DNA from: Paraburkholderia acidipaludis NBRC 101816 | GTDB taxonomy: Bacteria > Pseudomonadota > Gammaproteobacteria > Burkholderiales > Burkholderiaceae | Direction of reading: 5' to 3' | Assembly: GCF_000684975.1 (NCBI RefSeq) | Contig: NZ_BAXZ01000028.1 | Location: 1-64,000 of the forward strand | DNA length: 64,000 nucleotides | Part shown: piece after piece, positions 31,632-39,372 of the stretch | How positions within the stretch are numbered: position 1 is the first letter of the stretch | Layout of the letters: every line of letters begins with the position of its first letter | Program-made: the position numbers and the translations under genes | The notes under the pieces: model-generated | Told to the model about the DNA's origin: nothing | What the model saw: only the letters and a program-made list of their open reading frames with translations | The model's database searches: none

Positions 31632-33301
31632 GCGGCTGCCGCCGAGGGGTATTTCTCTTTTTCCTGCTGGGTATCTGCGGCACTGCCACGGCGGCGCCGG
31701 ACGTACTGGGAAAAGTCGAGCGACAGCCGCTAAACGTCACCGCCATAGTGATGTTTCTGATATTCGTTGCTGCAACGCTGGTGATTACCTGGTGGGCAGC
31801 CAACCGGACCCGCTCGATGAGCGACTTCTATACCGCAGGCGGCGGCATAACCGGATTCCAGAACGGCCTTGCACTGGCGGGCGACTATATGTCCGCTGCT
31901 GCATTGCTTGGTTTGACCAGCATGATCTTCTTCCACGGCTACGACGGAATGATCTATGCGATCAGTTTTTTCGTGGCATGGCCGTTGTTGTTGTTTCTTT
32001 TTGCCGAACGAATCCGCAATCTGGGGCGCGTCACTATTGCCGACATCGCATCCTTCAGACTGGACCAGAACCGCATTCGCACACTGACGGCGTTCGGATC
32101 GCTTATCGTGGTCTGCTTCTACCTCGTGGTGCAGATGGTCGGAGCAGGGCAGCTCATCGAATTGCTATTCGGTTTGCCCTATAACTATGCGGTTGTCGTC
32201 GTGGGTGTGTTGATGGCCGTCTATGTCACTTTTGGCGGCATGGTCGCAACGACCTGGGTGCAGATCATCAAGGCGGCGCTCATGCTGTGCGGCGGAACCT
32301 TCCTGGCAGTCCTGGCGCTCAGCCGGTTCGGTTTTTCATTTGACACGCTGTTTGCACAGGCTGTCGCGGTTCACGAGAGCGGCGCCCGGATTTTGCTGCC
32401 GAGCCATCTTGTTTCGGACCCCCTGGCGATGGTCTCGCTGTCGATCGGGCTGGTGTTTGGCACCGCGGGGCTCCCGCATATTCTCATGCGGTTTTTTACC
32501 GTCCCCGACGCAAAGGCTGCGCGCAATTCCGTTTTCGTCGCCACCGGATTTATCGGCTTCTTTTTCCTGATCGTCATGGTGCTGGGCATGGCGGCTATCG
32601 TGGTGGTCGGCCAGAACCCCGCTTTCTACGAGGCGGGCAAAGTCGGTGGCAAGCTTATTGGCGGCGGCAACATGGCGGTCATGCACCTGGCGAACGCGCT
32701 TGGCGGCAACCTTATGCTTGGCTTCCTCTCGGCGGTTGCCTTCGCCACGATTCTTGCCGTCGTATCGGGACTGACGATGGCGGGCACGTCGGCGATCTCG
32801 CATGACCTTTACGTGATGGTGTTCAAGAAGGCTCACGCCGATCCGGCGGAGGAACGCCGGGTGTCCCGAATCGCCTCGGTGTGTATTGGCGTGGTCGCGG
32901 TCGCGCTGGGCATCCTGTTCAAAGATCAAAACATTGCTTTCCTCGTGGCACTCACATTCGGAGTGGCAGCCTCGGTAAATTTCCCGATTCTGGCGCTTTC
33001 GATGTACTGGAGGGGGCTGACCACACGTGGGGCACTCATTGGCGGTGTCGCGGGACTGGTGAGTTCGGTGGCCCTCGTCATTCTGTCGCCCGCGGTTTGG
33101 GTAAAAATTCTGGGCCACGCTCAGGCCATTTATCCCTACGACTATCCCGCCATTGTCTCGATGACGATTGCCTTCGTCTTCTCCTGGTTGGGTTCGGTGA
33201 CGGACAGCAGCGAAGAGGCCGCGCACGAGCGCAATCAGTTCGACGACCAGTTCGTTCGTGCCCAGACGGGATGGGGCGCTTCGAAAACGATCGGTCACTG
33301 A
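31628..33301 (+). CDS. actP: sodium:solute symporter, acetate-permease (ActP) type
   Basis: The protein has 557 residues with an N-terminal signal-like helix and about 13 membrane helices. The segment WWAANRTRSMSDFYTAGGGI and GFQNGLALAGDYMSAAALLG are hallmarks of the ActP branch of the SSS family, which imports acetate, pyruvate, propionate or related monocarboxylates with cation. The substrate here may be different, since the operon continues with cytochrome b561 and nitronate monooxygenase genes, not with acetyl-CoA synthetase. The gene symbol reflects family, not proven substrate. Confidence 0.85.
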   Translation: MSGCRRGVFLFFLLGICGTATAAPDVLGKVERQPLNVTAIVMFLIFVAATLVITWWAANRTRSMSDFYTAGGGITGFQNGLALAGDYMSAAALLGLTSMIFFHGYDGMIYAISFFVAWPLLLFLFAERIRNLGRVTIADIASFRLDQNRIRTLTAFGSLIVVCFYLVVQMVGAGQLIELLFGLPYNYAVVVVGVLMAVYVTFGGMVATTWVQIIKAALMLCGGTFLAVLALSRFGFSFDTLFAQAVAVHESGARILLPSHLVSDPLAMVSLSIGLVFGTAGLPHILMRFFTVPDAKAARNSVFVATGFIGFFFLIVMVLGMAAIVVVGQNPAFYEAGKVGGKLIGGGNMAVMHLANALGGNLMLGFLSAVAFATILAVVSGLTMAGTSAISHDLYVMVFKKAHADPAEERRVSRIASVCIGVVAVALGILFKDQNIAFLVALTFGVAASVNFPILALSMYWRGLTTRGALIGGVAGLVSSVALVILSPAVWVKILGHAQAIYPYDYPAIVSMTIAFVFSWLGSVTDSSEEAAHERNQFDDQFVRAQTGWGASKTIGH

Positions 33302-33332
33302 CTGCCGTGGTATTTACACAAAGGAACGAGGT

Positions 33333-33887
33333 ATGCAACTGAGAGACAACGGCCTGAGGTTTTCGCCGATCACCATTGTTCTGCACTGGGTCGTGGTGAT
33401 CCTTCTGCTTTCGATCATTGGACTGGGCATCGCGCTATCGCAGTCTGTCGATGATGCGCAAAAGCTGGAATATTCGCATCTGCAGAACCTGCTAGGCACC
33501 ATTCTCTTTTGCATTTCGATCTACCGGTTTTGGGCGCGTATTACCTCGTATCATCCGTTGCCGCTTGGCACACCCAATCCCGTTGAGGTGATCGCGAGCC
33601 GGTCAGTCGCGGCGGCGCTTGCGCTGGCTATGGTGTTATTGCCGCTCGCCGCGTGGCTGACGAAGTGCGCTGCCGGAGAGACGGTCGGTCTGCCCGGCGG
33701 CTGGGCGATTCCTGCTCCGTTCGGTCCGAGCGTAGAGGCACATCATCTATTTGGAATCCTGTTCAAAACCGGCGCGACGGCATTCCTCGCGGGCCTTGCG
33801 CTGCATATCTTCGGCGCACTCAAAAGCCATCTCATCCTGAAGAACGACGCACTCAAACGGATGCTGGGCAAACACGTGGAGCTTTGA
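33333..33887 (+). CDS. cytochrome b561 family protein
   Basis: The 184-residue integral membrane protein follows AAGGAACGAGGT. It has four helices; candidate haem ligands are His-18 in ITIVLHWVVVILLL and His residues in VEAHHLFGILFKTG and LALHIFGALKSHL. Bacterial b561 proteins such as CybB move electrons between quinone and superoxide or other acceptors. It lies between a symporter and a nitronate monooxygenase gene, an uncommon pairing, and could handle electrons or superoxide arising from the oxygenase. Confidence 0.85.
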   Translation: MQLRDNGLRFSPITIVLHWVVVILLLSIIGLGIALSQSVDDAQKLEYSHLQNLLGTILFCISIYRFWARITSYHPLPLGTPNPVEVIASRSVAAALALAMVLLPLAAWLTKCAAGETVGLPGGWAIPAPFGPSVEAHHLFGILFKTGATAFLAGLALHIFGALKSHLILKNDALKRMLGKHVEL

Positions 33888-33891
33888 CACC

Positions 33892-34908
33892 ATGAAAGAC
33901 TACGAAACGGGATTCCCCGGGAACACGCTCACCCGGCTGTGTGGTGTGCGCTATCCAATCTTCCTCGCGGGTATGGCGGCGATCTCCGGTCCGAAGCTGG
34001 TCGCCGCGGTGGCCGAGGCGGGAGGGATGGGTACGCTTGGCGGGTTGCGGCTGGCTCCGCTGACGTTGCGCCAGTGGATCAGGGAGACCCGCGCGCTCAC
34101 GGATCAGCCGTTCGGTGTGAATCTGGTTCCATCGTTCGGCGGTCCCGAGGTCTTCGAGGCTCAGTTCCAGGTGCTCCTGCAGGAAAGGCCCAGGATGCTG
34201 TCGCTCTTTTACGCCGAGGACTACAGCGCCGATATGATTCCGCGCGCGAAGGATGCCGGCATGATCGTCATGGTCCAGGTGGGCACGGTCGCCTTGGCGC
34301 GACACGCGCTGGAGCGAGGGGCGGACATCATCGTTGCACAAGGCAGTGAATGTGGCGGGCACCTCAACCGCGGGACCATCGGGCTGATGTCGCTGCTTCC
34401 GGCGCTATGCGACGTTGCTCAGGGCCGGCCCGTGCTGGCGGCCGGAGGCATCACGACTCGCGACGATGTGCGCATGGCGATGGAGCTGGGCGCGTCGGGT
34501 GTGCTGGTGGGTACGGCCTTCATTGCCAGTGACGAGTCCAATGCGCATCCGCTGTACAAACAGAAGATCGTGGACGCAACGGTGGACGATACGGAGTACA
34601 GAACGGGTTACTCGTTCGGCTGGAAATACGGCACACCTCATCGCGTGATCCCCAATCGCGACCGCTGGAATCTGCTACGGTTCATTGGCGGTGGAGCTCG
34701 CGTCATCGACAAGCCGCGCATGGCACAAAAGCTCTCGCTGTATGCCGGTCAAGGTGTGGGCAAGATTGACCGCGTCACACCGGCGGCAGAACGCGTTGCT
34801 GAGCTGGCAGCCGGGCTTCCGGAGCGGGCGGCCGCCTGGGAAGTCGGAGAAATCGAACGCGTGCGTAACCTGGAGAGGCTCCTGCATGTTGCATGCGGAG
34901 CCCGATAA
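33892..34908 (+). CDS. nitronate monooxygenase (2-nitropropane dioxygenase family), first copy
   Basis: This 338-residue FMN TIM-barrel protein contains FLAGMAAISGPKLVAAVAEAGG, the signature AQGSECGGHLNRG, and GGITTRDDVRMAMELGASGVLVGTAF for phosphate binding. Such enzymes oxidise alkyl nitronates, including propionate 3-nitronate, to carbonyl compounds and nitrite; some relatives are enoyl reductases. It starts 4 bp after the b561 gene and closes that operon. It is distinct from the second copy at 37661, with the family core kept. Confidence 0.85.
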   Translation: MKDYETGFPGNTLTRLCGVRYPIFLAGMAAISGPKLVAAVAEAGGMGTLGGLRLAPLTLRQWIRETRALTDQPFGVNLVPSFGGPEVFEAQFQVLLQERPRMLSLFYAEDYSADMIPRAKDAGMIVMVQVGTVALARHALERGADIIVAQGSECGGHLNRGTIGLMSLLPALCDVAQGRPVLAAGGITTRDDVRMAMELGASGVLVGTAFIASDESNAHPLYKQKIVDATVDDTEYRTGYSFGWKYGTPHRVIPNRDRWNLLRFIGGGARVIDKPRMAQKLSLYAGQGVGKIDRVTPAAERVAELAAGLPERAAAWEVGEIERVRNLERLLHVACGAR

Positions 34909-34909
34909 A

Positions 34910-35869
34910 TCAGTAATTCGACGCTACGAGCGAGTGACGCACCTCTGCATAAGGGGACTTCGGTGGCACTGGCTTCTCCGTCATCTCGCTGCCGATCCGG
35001 CCAAGCTGATCACGAACCACATCCATAAATGCGCCAAGTGCCGGTGTGGTCAGCGTATCGGCACGGCGAATGAACACGGTCTTGACGTTGGAGAACGCTT
35101 CCGGCAGCCGATGAAAGCGTATCGCGTGCCGTGTGCCGTAACTCTCGGTGATGCATTCAGGCAACAGGGTGACGCCCATTCCGGCGGATACGCACGACAG
35201 GATGCCGTCGAGCGTGCCTAGCTCCATGATCTGACCCGGCACCAGACCGACCTCGTAAAACCAGTGCTCAAGCGTGGATCGGTAGAAACAGCCGGTGCGA
35301 AAAACGAGGACGGTCTGCTGCGGCATGGACTGGATCAGCGCGTCAAGGGAATCGAATTCGCTGCTGCTCACCAGAACCAGTTCCTCCTGAAAAATCTCAT
35401 CCTGCAACAGCGCCGAATTCTGGTGCAGCCCTCCGACAAAGGCACCATCAAGGCGGTGGTTTTCAACAGCCTTGATCAACTCCACGGTCGTACCCGTCAG
35501 AAGGGACAGCTGGACCTGCGGGTATTTTTCCCTGTATCGGGTGAGCACCTGAGGCAGCCGGATTGCCGCAGTCGTCTCCATCGAGCCGAGGCGTAGATGC
35601 CCGCCGGGCGTTGCCGTATCAAGCAGCGCATTGCGGCTCTCGTCGGCGAGTTGAAGTATCCGCCGCGCGTAGCCGAGAAAGGTGTGTCCGGACGAGGTGA
35701 GAACGACGCCACTCTTTTGCCGGATGAAAAGTTGCTGGCCCAACTCGGATTCGAGTTCTTTCACCCGCATGGTGATGTTCGACTGGACCGTATGTACCTT
35801 GTCGGCAGCGGCCGTGAAACTGCCATATTCGGCCACCGCGCAGAAAATTTTCAAATGACGCAATTCCAT
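34910..35869 (-). CDS. LysR family transcriptional regulator
   Basis: The protein has 319 residues. The helix-turn-helix (about 1-60, MELRHLKIFCAVAEYGSFTAAADKVHTVQSNITMRVKELE) is followed by a periplasmic-binding-like effector domain (about 90-295). It is convergent with the nitronate monooxygenase operon (1-bp gap). Its upstream region has CAATCACTTTA, which recurs near the operon promoter at 31195, so it likely controls that operon. It resembles the LysR at 36701 in the recognition region. Confidence 0.9.
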   Translation of the reverse strand: MELRHLKIFCAVAEYGSFTAAADKVHTVQSNITMRVKELESELGQQLFIRQKSGVVLTSSGHTFLGYARRILQLADESRNALLDTATPGGHLRLGSMETTAAIRLPQVLTRYREKYPQVQLSLLTGTTVELIKAVENHRLDGAFVGGLHQNSALLQDEIFQEELVLVSSSEFDSLDALIQSMPQQTVLVFRTGCFYRSTLEHWFYEVGLVPGQIMELGTLDGILSCVSAGMGVTLLPECITESYGTRHAIRFHRLPEAFSNVKTVFIRRADTLTTPALGAFMDVVRDQLGRIGSEMTEKPVPPKSPYAEVRHSLVASNY

Positions 35870-35981
35870 GGCTACACCCTTTCATCATCAAGAGTGATGG
35901 TCAACATCGCTCACAATCACTTTACTGCGTCGAGGCGGCGCGGCACAGTAGCGCAAACACGTAGCGGGACATAATTTGGCT

Positions 35982-36659
35982 ATGCTGACGATTTCAAGCA
36001 TCGAACACCTCTTCGCCTGCGGTCTGGAAAACCTGGAGCCGGAAGGCCAGCTCACCGGTATCTATAAACGCCGCGTTCCCGGGCTTGTGCGGGTCGGGAA
36101 GCTGGGTATCGCGGGAGATGAGCATGGCGATCTCCGGGTGCACGGTGGGCCCGAAAAGGCCGTGCATCAGTACGCCGCCGAAAACTACAGGCGGTTGGCG
36201 GAGGCGTTTCCGCAATGCGCGGACTCGTTTGTTCCGGGCAGCCTCGGGGAGAATATTTCCACCCGTCGCATGACCGAACGGAGCGTCTACGTCGGCGATG
36301 TATTTCGGTTCGGCACCGCGGTCCTGCAGGTGTCGCAGCCGCGCAGCCCGTGCTGGAAGATCAATCACCGTTTCGGCGTGGAGCGGATGTCGATGTTTGT
36401 TGCGCAGACGAGGATTACGGGTTGGTATTACCGGGTGCTGCACCCGGGAGAAATGCGGGAGGGCGACGAGATATTGCTCCTCGAACGGCAGACACAGCGG
36501 TTTTCCATCGAGCAGTTTTGGCAGGTCCAGATGTCGCACCGTCCGTCCATCGACGATCTTGCCGAACTGGCCATGGTCCCCGGGCTTGCGCCGGAATGGC
36601 GGCAACGGCTGGAGCACAGGGCGAAGTGGCTGCGCGCCCAGGCCGGCAGTCAAGCCTGA
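35982..36659 (+). CDS. MOSC domain protein (YiiM type)
   Basis: The 225-residue protein starts at ATG 35982. The MOSC beta-barrel core includes GIAGDEHGDLRVHGGPEKAVHQY and the conserved cysteine in QVSQPRSPCWKINHRFG, followed by a C-terminal helical 3-alpha-like domain (about 170-225). MOSC proteins carry sulfur or molybdenum cofactor; YiiM reduces N-hydroxylated compounds such as 6-hydroxylaminopurine. It is divergent from the LysR gene at 34910. A role in handling N-oxidised compounds would fit the neighbouring nitronate enzymes. Confidence 0.85.
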   Translation: MLTISSIEHLFACGLENLEPEGQLTGIYKRRVPGLVRVGKLGIAGDEHGDLRVHGGPEKAVHQYAAENYRRLAEAFPQCADSFVPGSLGENISTRRMTERSVYVGDVFRFGTAVLQVSQPRSPCWKINHRFGVERMSMFVAQTRITGWYYRVLHPGEMREGDEILLLERQTQRFSIEQFWQVQMSHRPSIDDLAELAMVPGLAPEWRQRLEHRAKWLRAQAGSQA

Positions 36660-36700
36660 AGCAGTCAGGGTACAGGCGGGCGCGGCGACGACGTTCATGC

Positions 36701-37567
36701 TCACACTCTTTTCATCTGGTTCAGCAAGTTCCGGAAGGCGGGAACGTCGTAGCCCGCACGCCAGATCAGGCAGGTGTCGACGTGCCCCGCAGGCAGTGTC
36801 TTGAGGTCCTTCGGCACCTTGGCCAGCGCCAGCACACTTTTGGGTAGCAGGGTGACACATGCGCCCGCTGCAACGCAGGCAATCATGGCGTGGTAAGAGC
36901 CCATTTCCTGCACTTTCCAGTCCGGGGAATCCGGAATGCCGAGCAGTTCTTCGGCAATGGCGCGATACGTGCATCCCTGTGCGAACGCCGCCAGTGAACG
37001 TGTGCCGATAGTCCGGGCGCTGCGCGCGTGAATTTCGCTGGACGGCGCGAGCAACAGCAATTCTTCATGCCATGCTTTCTCGGCGATCAATTCCAGATCG
37101 TTTAGTGAGGAGTCCTCCGCAGCAGGCGGTAACGCGAGAAAGGCGCAGTCCAGCCTGCCCGTGCGAACCTGCTCGAGCAGCGACCTTGACGGGCCCGTGC
37201 TGACTTCGAGCTGCGTGTTCGGGTAGCGGCCATGGTATGCGGCAAGCACGGTGGGGAGCCGGCTGGCCGCGGTGCTTTCCATGCAGCCCATACGCAGAAC
37301 GCCGCCGTCCAGGCCGCCCGTGACGACGTGCCGGGCCTCTTCCTCCAGCGCCAGCATCCGTTGTGCGTAGTCGAGAAAGCGCTCGCCGGCAGTCGAGAGG
37401 CTGAGCCGCTTGCCGGTGCGCACGAACAGTTCGACACCTACATCCGCTTCCAGCTGCTGAATCCGCGTGGTGACGTTGGATTGAACCCTGCCCAGACGGC
37501 TTGCCGCGCGCGTGATGCTCAATTCGGCTGCCACCGTGCAAAAGATATTGAGCGAGTCCCGATCCAT
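36701..37567 (-). CDS. LysR family transcriptional regulator
   Basis: The protein has 288 residues. Helix-turn-helix at about 1-60 (FCTVAAELSITRAASRLGRVQSNVTTRIQQLE), effector domain after residue 85. It is divergent from the second nitronate monooxygenase with a 93-bp gap. That gap contains ATGATAGAATGATTTTATT, an AT-rich dyad (GAAT-N6-ATTC) near the start codon. It probably regulates the monooxygenase and itself. Confidence 0.9.
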   Translation of the reverse strand: MDRDSLNIFCTVAAELSITRAASRLGRVQSNVTTRIQQLEADVGVELFVRTGKRLSLSTAGERFLDYAQRMLALEEEARHVVTGGLDGGVLRMGCMESTAASRLPTVLAAYHGRYPNTQLEVSTGPSRSLLEQVRTGRLDCAFLALPPAAEDSSLNDLELIAEKAWHEELLLLAPSSEIHARSARTIGTRSLAAFAQGCTYRAIAEELLGIPDSPDWKVQEMGSYHAMIACVAAGACVTLLPKSVLALAKVPKDLKTLPAGHVDTCLIWRAGYDVPAFRNLLNQMKRV

Positions 37568-37660
37568 GTAATTCTCAAAAAATGAATGATAGAATGATTT
37601 TATTCTCTGTTAGGGAATTTGTCATCTTCGCCGTTCAACCCCCGCAGAACAGGAGTCGCC

Positions 37661-38722
37661 ATGAGTTCGCTACATCCCTTCCTCGAAAGACTCGGCATCG
37701 AGTTCCCCGTCATCCAGGCGCCGATGGCGGGCGTATCCACGCCGCAGCTCGCGGCGGCCGTCTCGAACGCCGGTGGACTGGGTTCCCTGGGTATCGGCGC
37801 GAGCACGCCGGACCAGGCCCGCAAGATGATCGAAGAAGCGCGTAGTCTCACGCGCGAGCCTTTCAACGTGAACGTGTTTTGCCATCTGCCGGCCCAACGT
37901 CACGCGGAGCGGGAAGCGGCGTGGCTGCGGCATCTGGCGCCGCTGTTTGCCGAGGCGGGTATCGCGCCTCCGGCGGCGCTCAATGAGATCTACACGACAT
38001 TTCTTGAGGACGACGCGGTATTCGGGTTGCTGATCGACCTGCGCCCGGCTGTCGTCAGCTTCCACTTCGGGCTGCCTTCCGCAGACCGTATCCGCGCGCT
38101 GCGCGAAGCCGGCATCACGACCCTGGCTAGCGCGACCAGTCTGGGCGAGGCAGCGCTGATCGAGCAGGCTGGCGTCGACGCCATCGTGGCGCAGGGGATC
38201 GAGGCGGGCGGTCACCGCGGCGTGTTCGACCCGGAGGCCGTCGACGAACGGCTGAGCACGGCGGTGCTGGTACGGTTGCTGGTGGAGCGGACGAAACTGC
38301 CCGTGATTGCCGCAGGCGGCATCATGGACGGCCAGGGGATCAAGGCCGCACTGGACCTGGGTGCCGCTGCCGCGCAACTCGGCACGGCCTTTATCCTGTG
38401 CCCGGAATCGGCGGCCAACGCGAGCTACCGCACCAACCTGAAAAGCGAACGCGCCGCAGCGACGCGGTTGACTTCGGTGCTGTCCGGGCGTCCGGCACGC
38501 GGCATGGTTAATCGCCTGATCGCCTTCGGGGAGTCGCCGGGAAGCCCGGTGCCGGCACCTTATCCCGTTGCCTACGACGCTGCCAAGCAATTGAATGCGG
38601 CTGCCGCGAAGCTCGGCAACCACGAGTTTGCAGCGCAATGGGCGGGCCAAGGGGCTCCGCTGGCGCGCGAATTGCCTGCCGCGCAACTGGTCCAGACGCT
38701 CGTTGCGGAATTGCGAAGCTGA
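37661..38722 (+). CDS. nitronate monooxygenase, second copy
   Basis: ATG 37661 follows AGGAG and gives 353 residues. Motifs are VIQAPMAGVSTPQLAAAVSNAGGLG (FMN end of the barrel), VAQGIEAGGHRGVF with the class signature, and AAGGIMDGQGIKAALDLGAAAAQLGTAF. The pattern is that of class I enzymes, which detoxify propionate 3-nitronate. It is under the adjacent divergent LysR gene. It is more like standard bacterial NMOs than the copy at 33892. Confidence 0.88.
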   Translation: MSSLHPFLERLGIEFPVIQAPMAGVSTPQLAAAVSNAGGLGSLGIGASTPDQARKMIEEARSLTREPFNVNVFCHLPAQRHAEREAAWLRHLAPLFAEAGIAPPAALNEIYTTFLEDDAVFGLLIDLRPAVVSFHFGLPSADRIRALREAGITTLASATSLGEAALIEQAGVDAIVAQGIEAGGHRGVFDPEAVDERLSTAVLVRLLVERTKLPVIAAGGIMDGQGIKAALDLGAAAAQLGTAFILCPESAANASYRTNLKSERAAATRLTSVLSGRPARGMVNRLIAFGESPGSPVPAPYPVAYDAAKQLNAAAAKLGNHEFAAQWAGQGAPLARELPAAQLVQTLVAELRS

Positions 38723-38827
38723 CGGAAGCTTGCCCACAGGGGTTCTTGCAAGCATGGGGGTGCCTTTTTTGCGGTGAAACCTGACGCGCCTGCTCTCAGA
38801 TCATGAGCAGAGCCATGCCCGCACACA

Positions 38828-38858
38828 TAAAAAGAACCGCCTCCAGGGGAGACGGTTC
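38828..38858 (-). terminator. intrinsic terminator on the minus strand
   Basis: Read on the minus strand, GAACCGTCTCC pairs with GGAGGCGGTTC around a 3-nt loop with one mismatch, followed by five T. It ends a short transcript that would begin near the palindromes at 39128-39169. Confidence 0.7.
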
Positions 38859-39084
38859 GAAGGTCCTGGCCACTCGGGGAAGGTGCCAGAGCCTGAGAGG
38901 ATTGAACGACAACCGCCACAAACCGGTTTGATCTGGCCCGACCCGGGCCGACATATCTCGAACACCTGAACAGTCTGTTATGTGTTTGCGCGTATGTTTG
39001 TGCGCCGCACCGAACCACTTGCCGACTGTCATTGGGAACGACCGCCGCGCCGCCGTTGCTGCCTCCGCCGTCCGTAGAACCCAT
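38859..39084 (-). pseudogene. degenerate paralogue of the small gene at 28316, possibly a small RNA
   Basis: Nucleotide similarity to the 28316 locus runs from the promoter palindromes through the start region (both read CTACGATGGGTTC around the ATG). The start-to-MxVGKW distance is 52 nt here but 54 nt there, so the reading frame is broken. The good AGGAG site is missing. The frame from 39032 (MTVGKWFGAAHKHT) stays open past the terminator at 38828, so it cannot end in a normal mRNA. The transcript of about 250-300 nt may be a non-coding relic or a regulatory RNA. Confidence 0.5.
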
Positions 39085-39127
39085 CGTAGATGACGCTCGC
39101 GGGCACCTCCATCGGGACCGGCCGATA

Positions 39128-39169
39128 GTTCCCTAAAGAATTGCTGATTTACATGTCAGGATTTCCTTA
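39128..39169. promoter_or_regulatory. duplicated palindrome pair, minus-strand promoter
   Basis: TCAGGATTTCCTTA (39156-39169) and TTCCCTAAAGAA (39129-39140) mirror the pair at 28231-28271, in the same order relative to transcription and within a similar stretch of about 50 bp. This is a duplicated control region. Confidence 0.6.
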
Positions 39170-39372
39170 AAATCGCTGCCCGCATGCAAGTCTTTAGTAG
39201 AAACCCTGATTTATATGTAGGAAGCCATATCATATCGCTCGAAAGCGTGGATGACGGTCGCGGTTAGCCGCTAAAGGTTTATCAAACCAGACCGATATCG
39301 TAGCAATGGACCATAAGAATTCCGGCAGAGGATCGTCCATGCGCGTATCACCACACCACTACGGAGGGTAGC

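Noticed and set aside
38870..38960. Riboswitch (glycine or TPP) suggested by CTGAGAGG / CTCTCAGG words
   Set aside because: The other conserved cores (CCGAAGG and GGAC for glycine; the TPP helices) are not present at the right places, and there is no related gene downstream.
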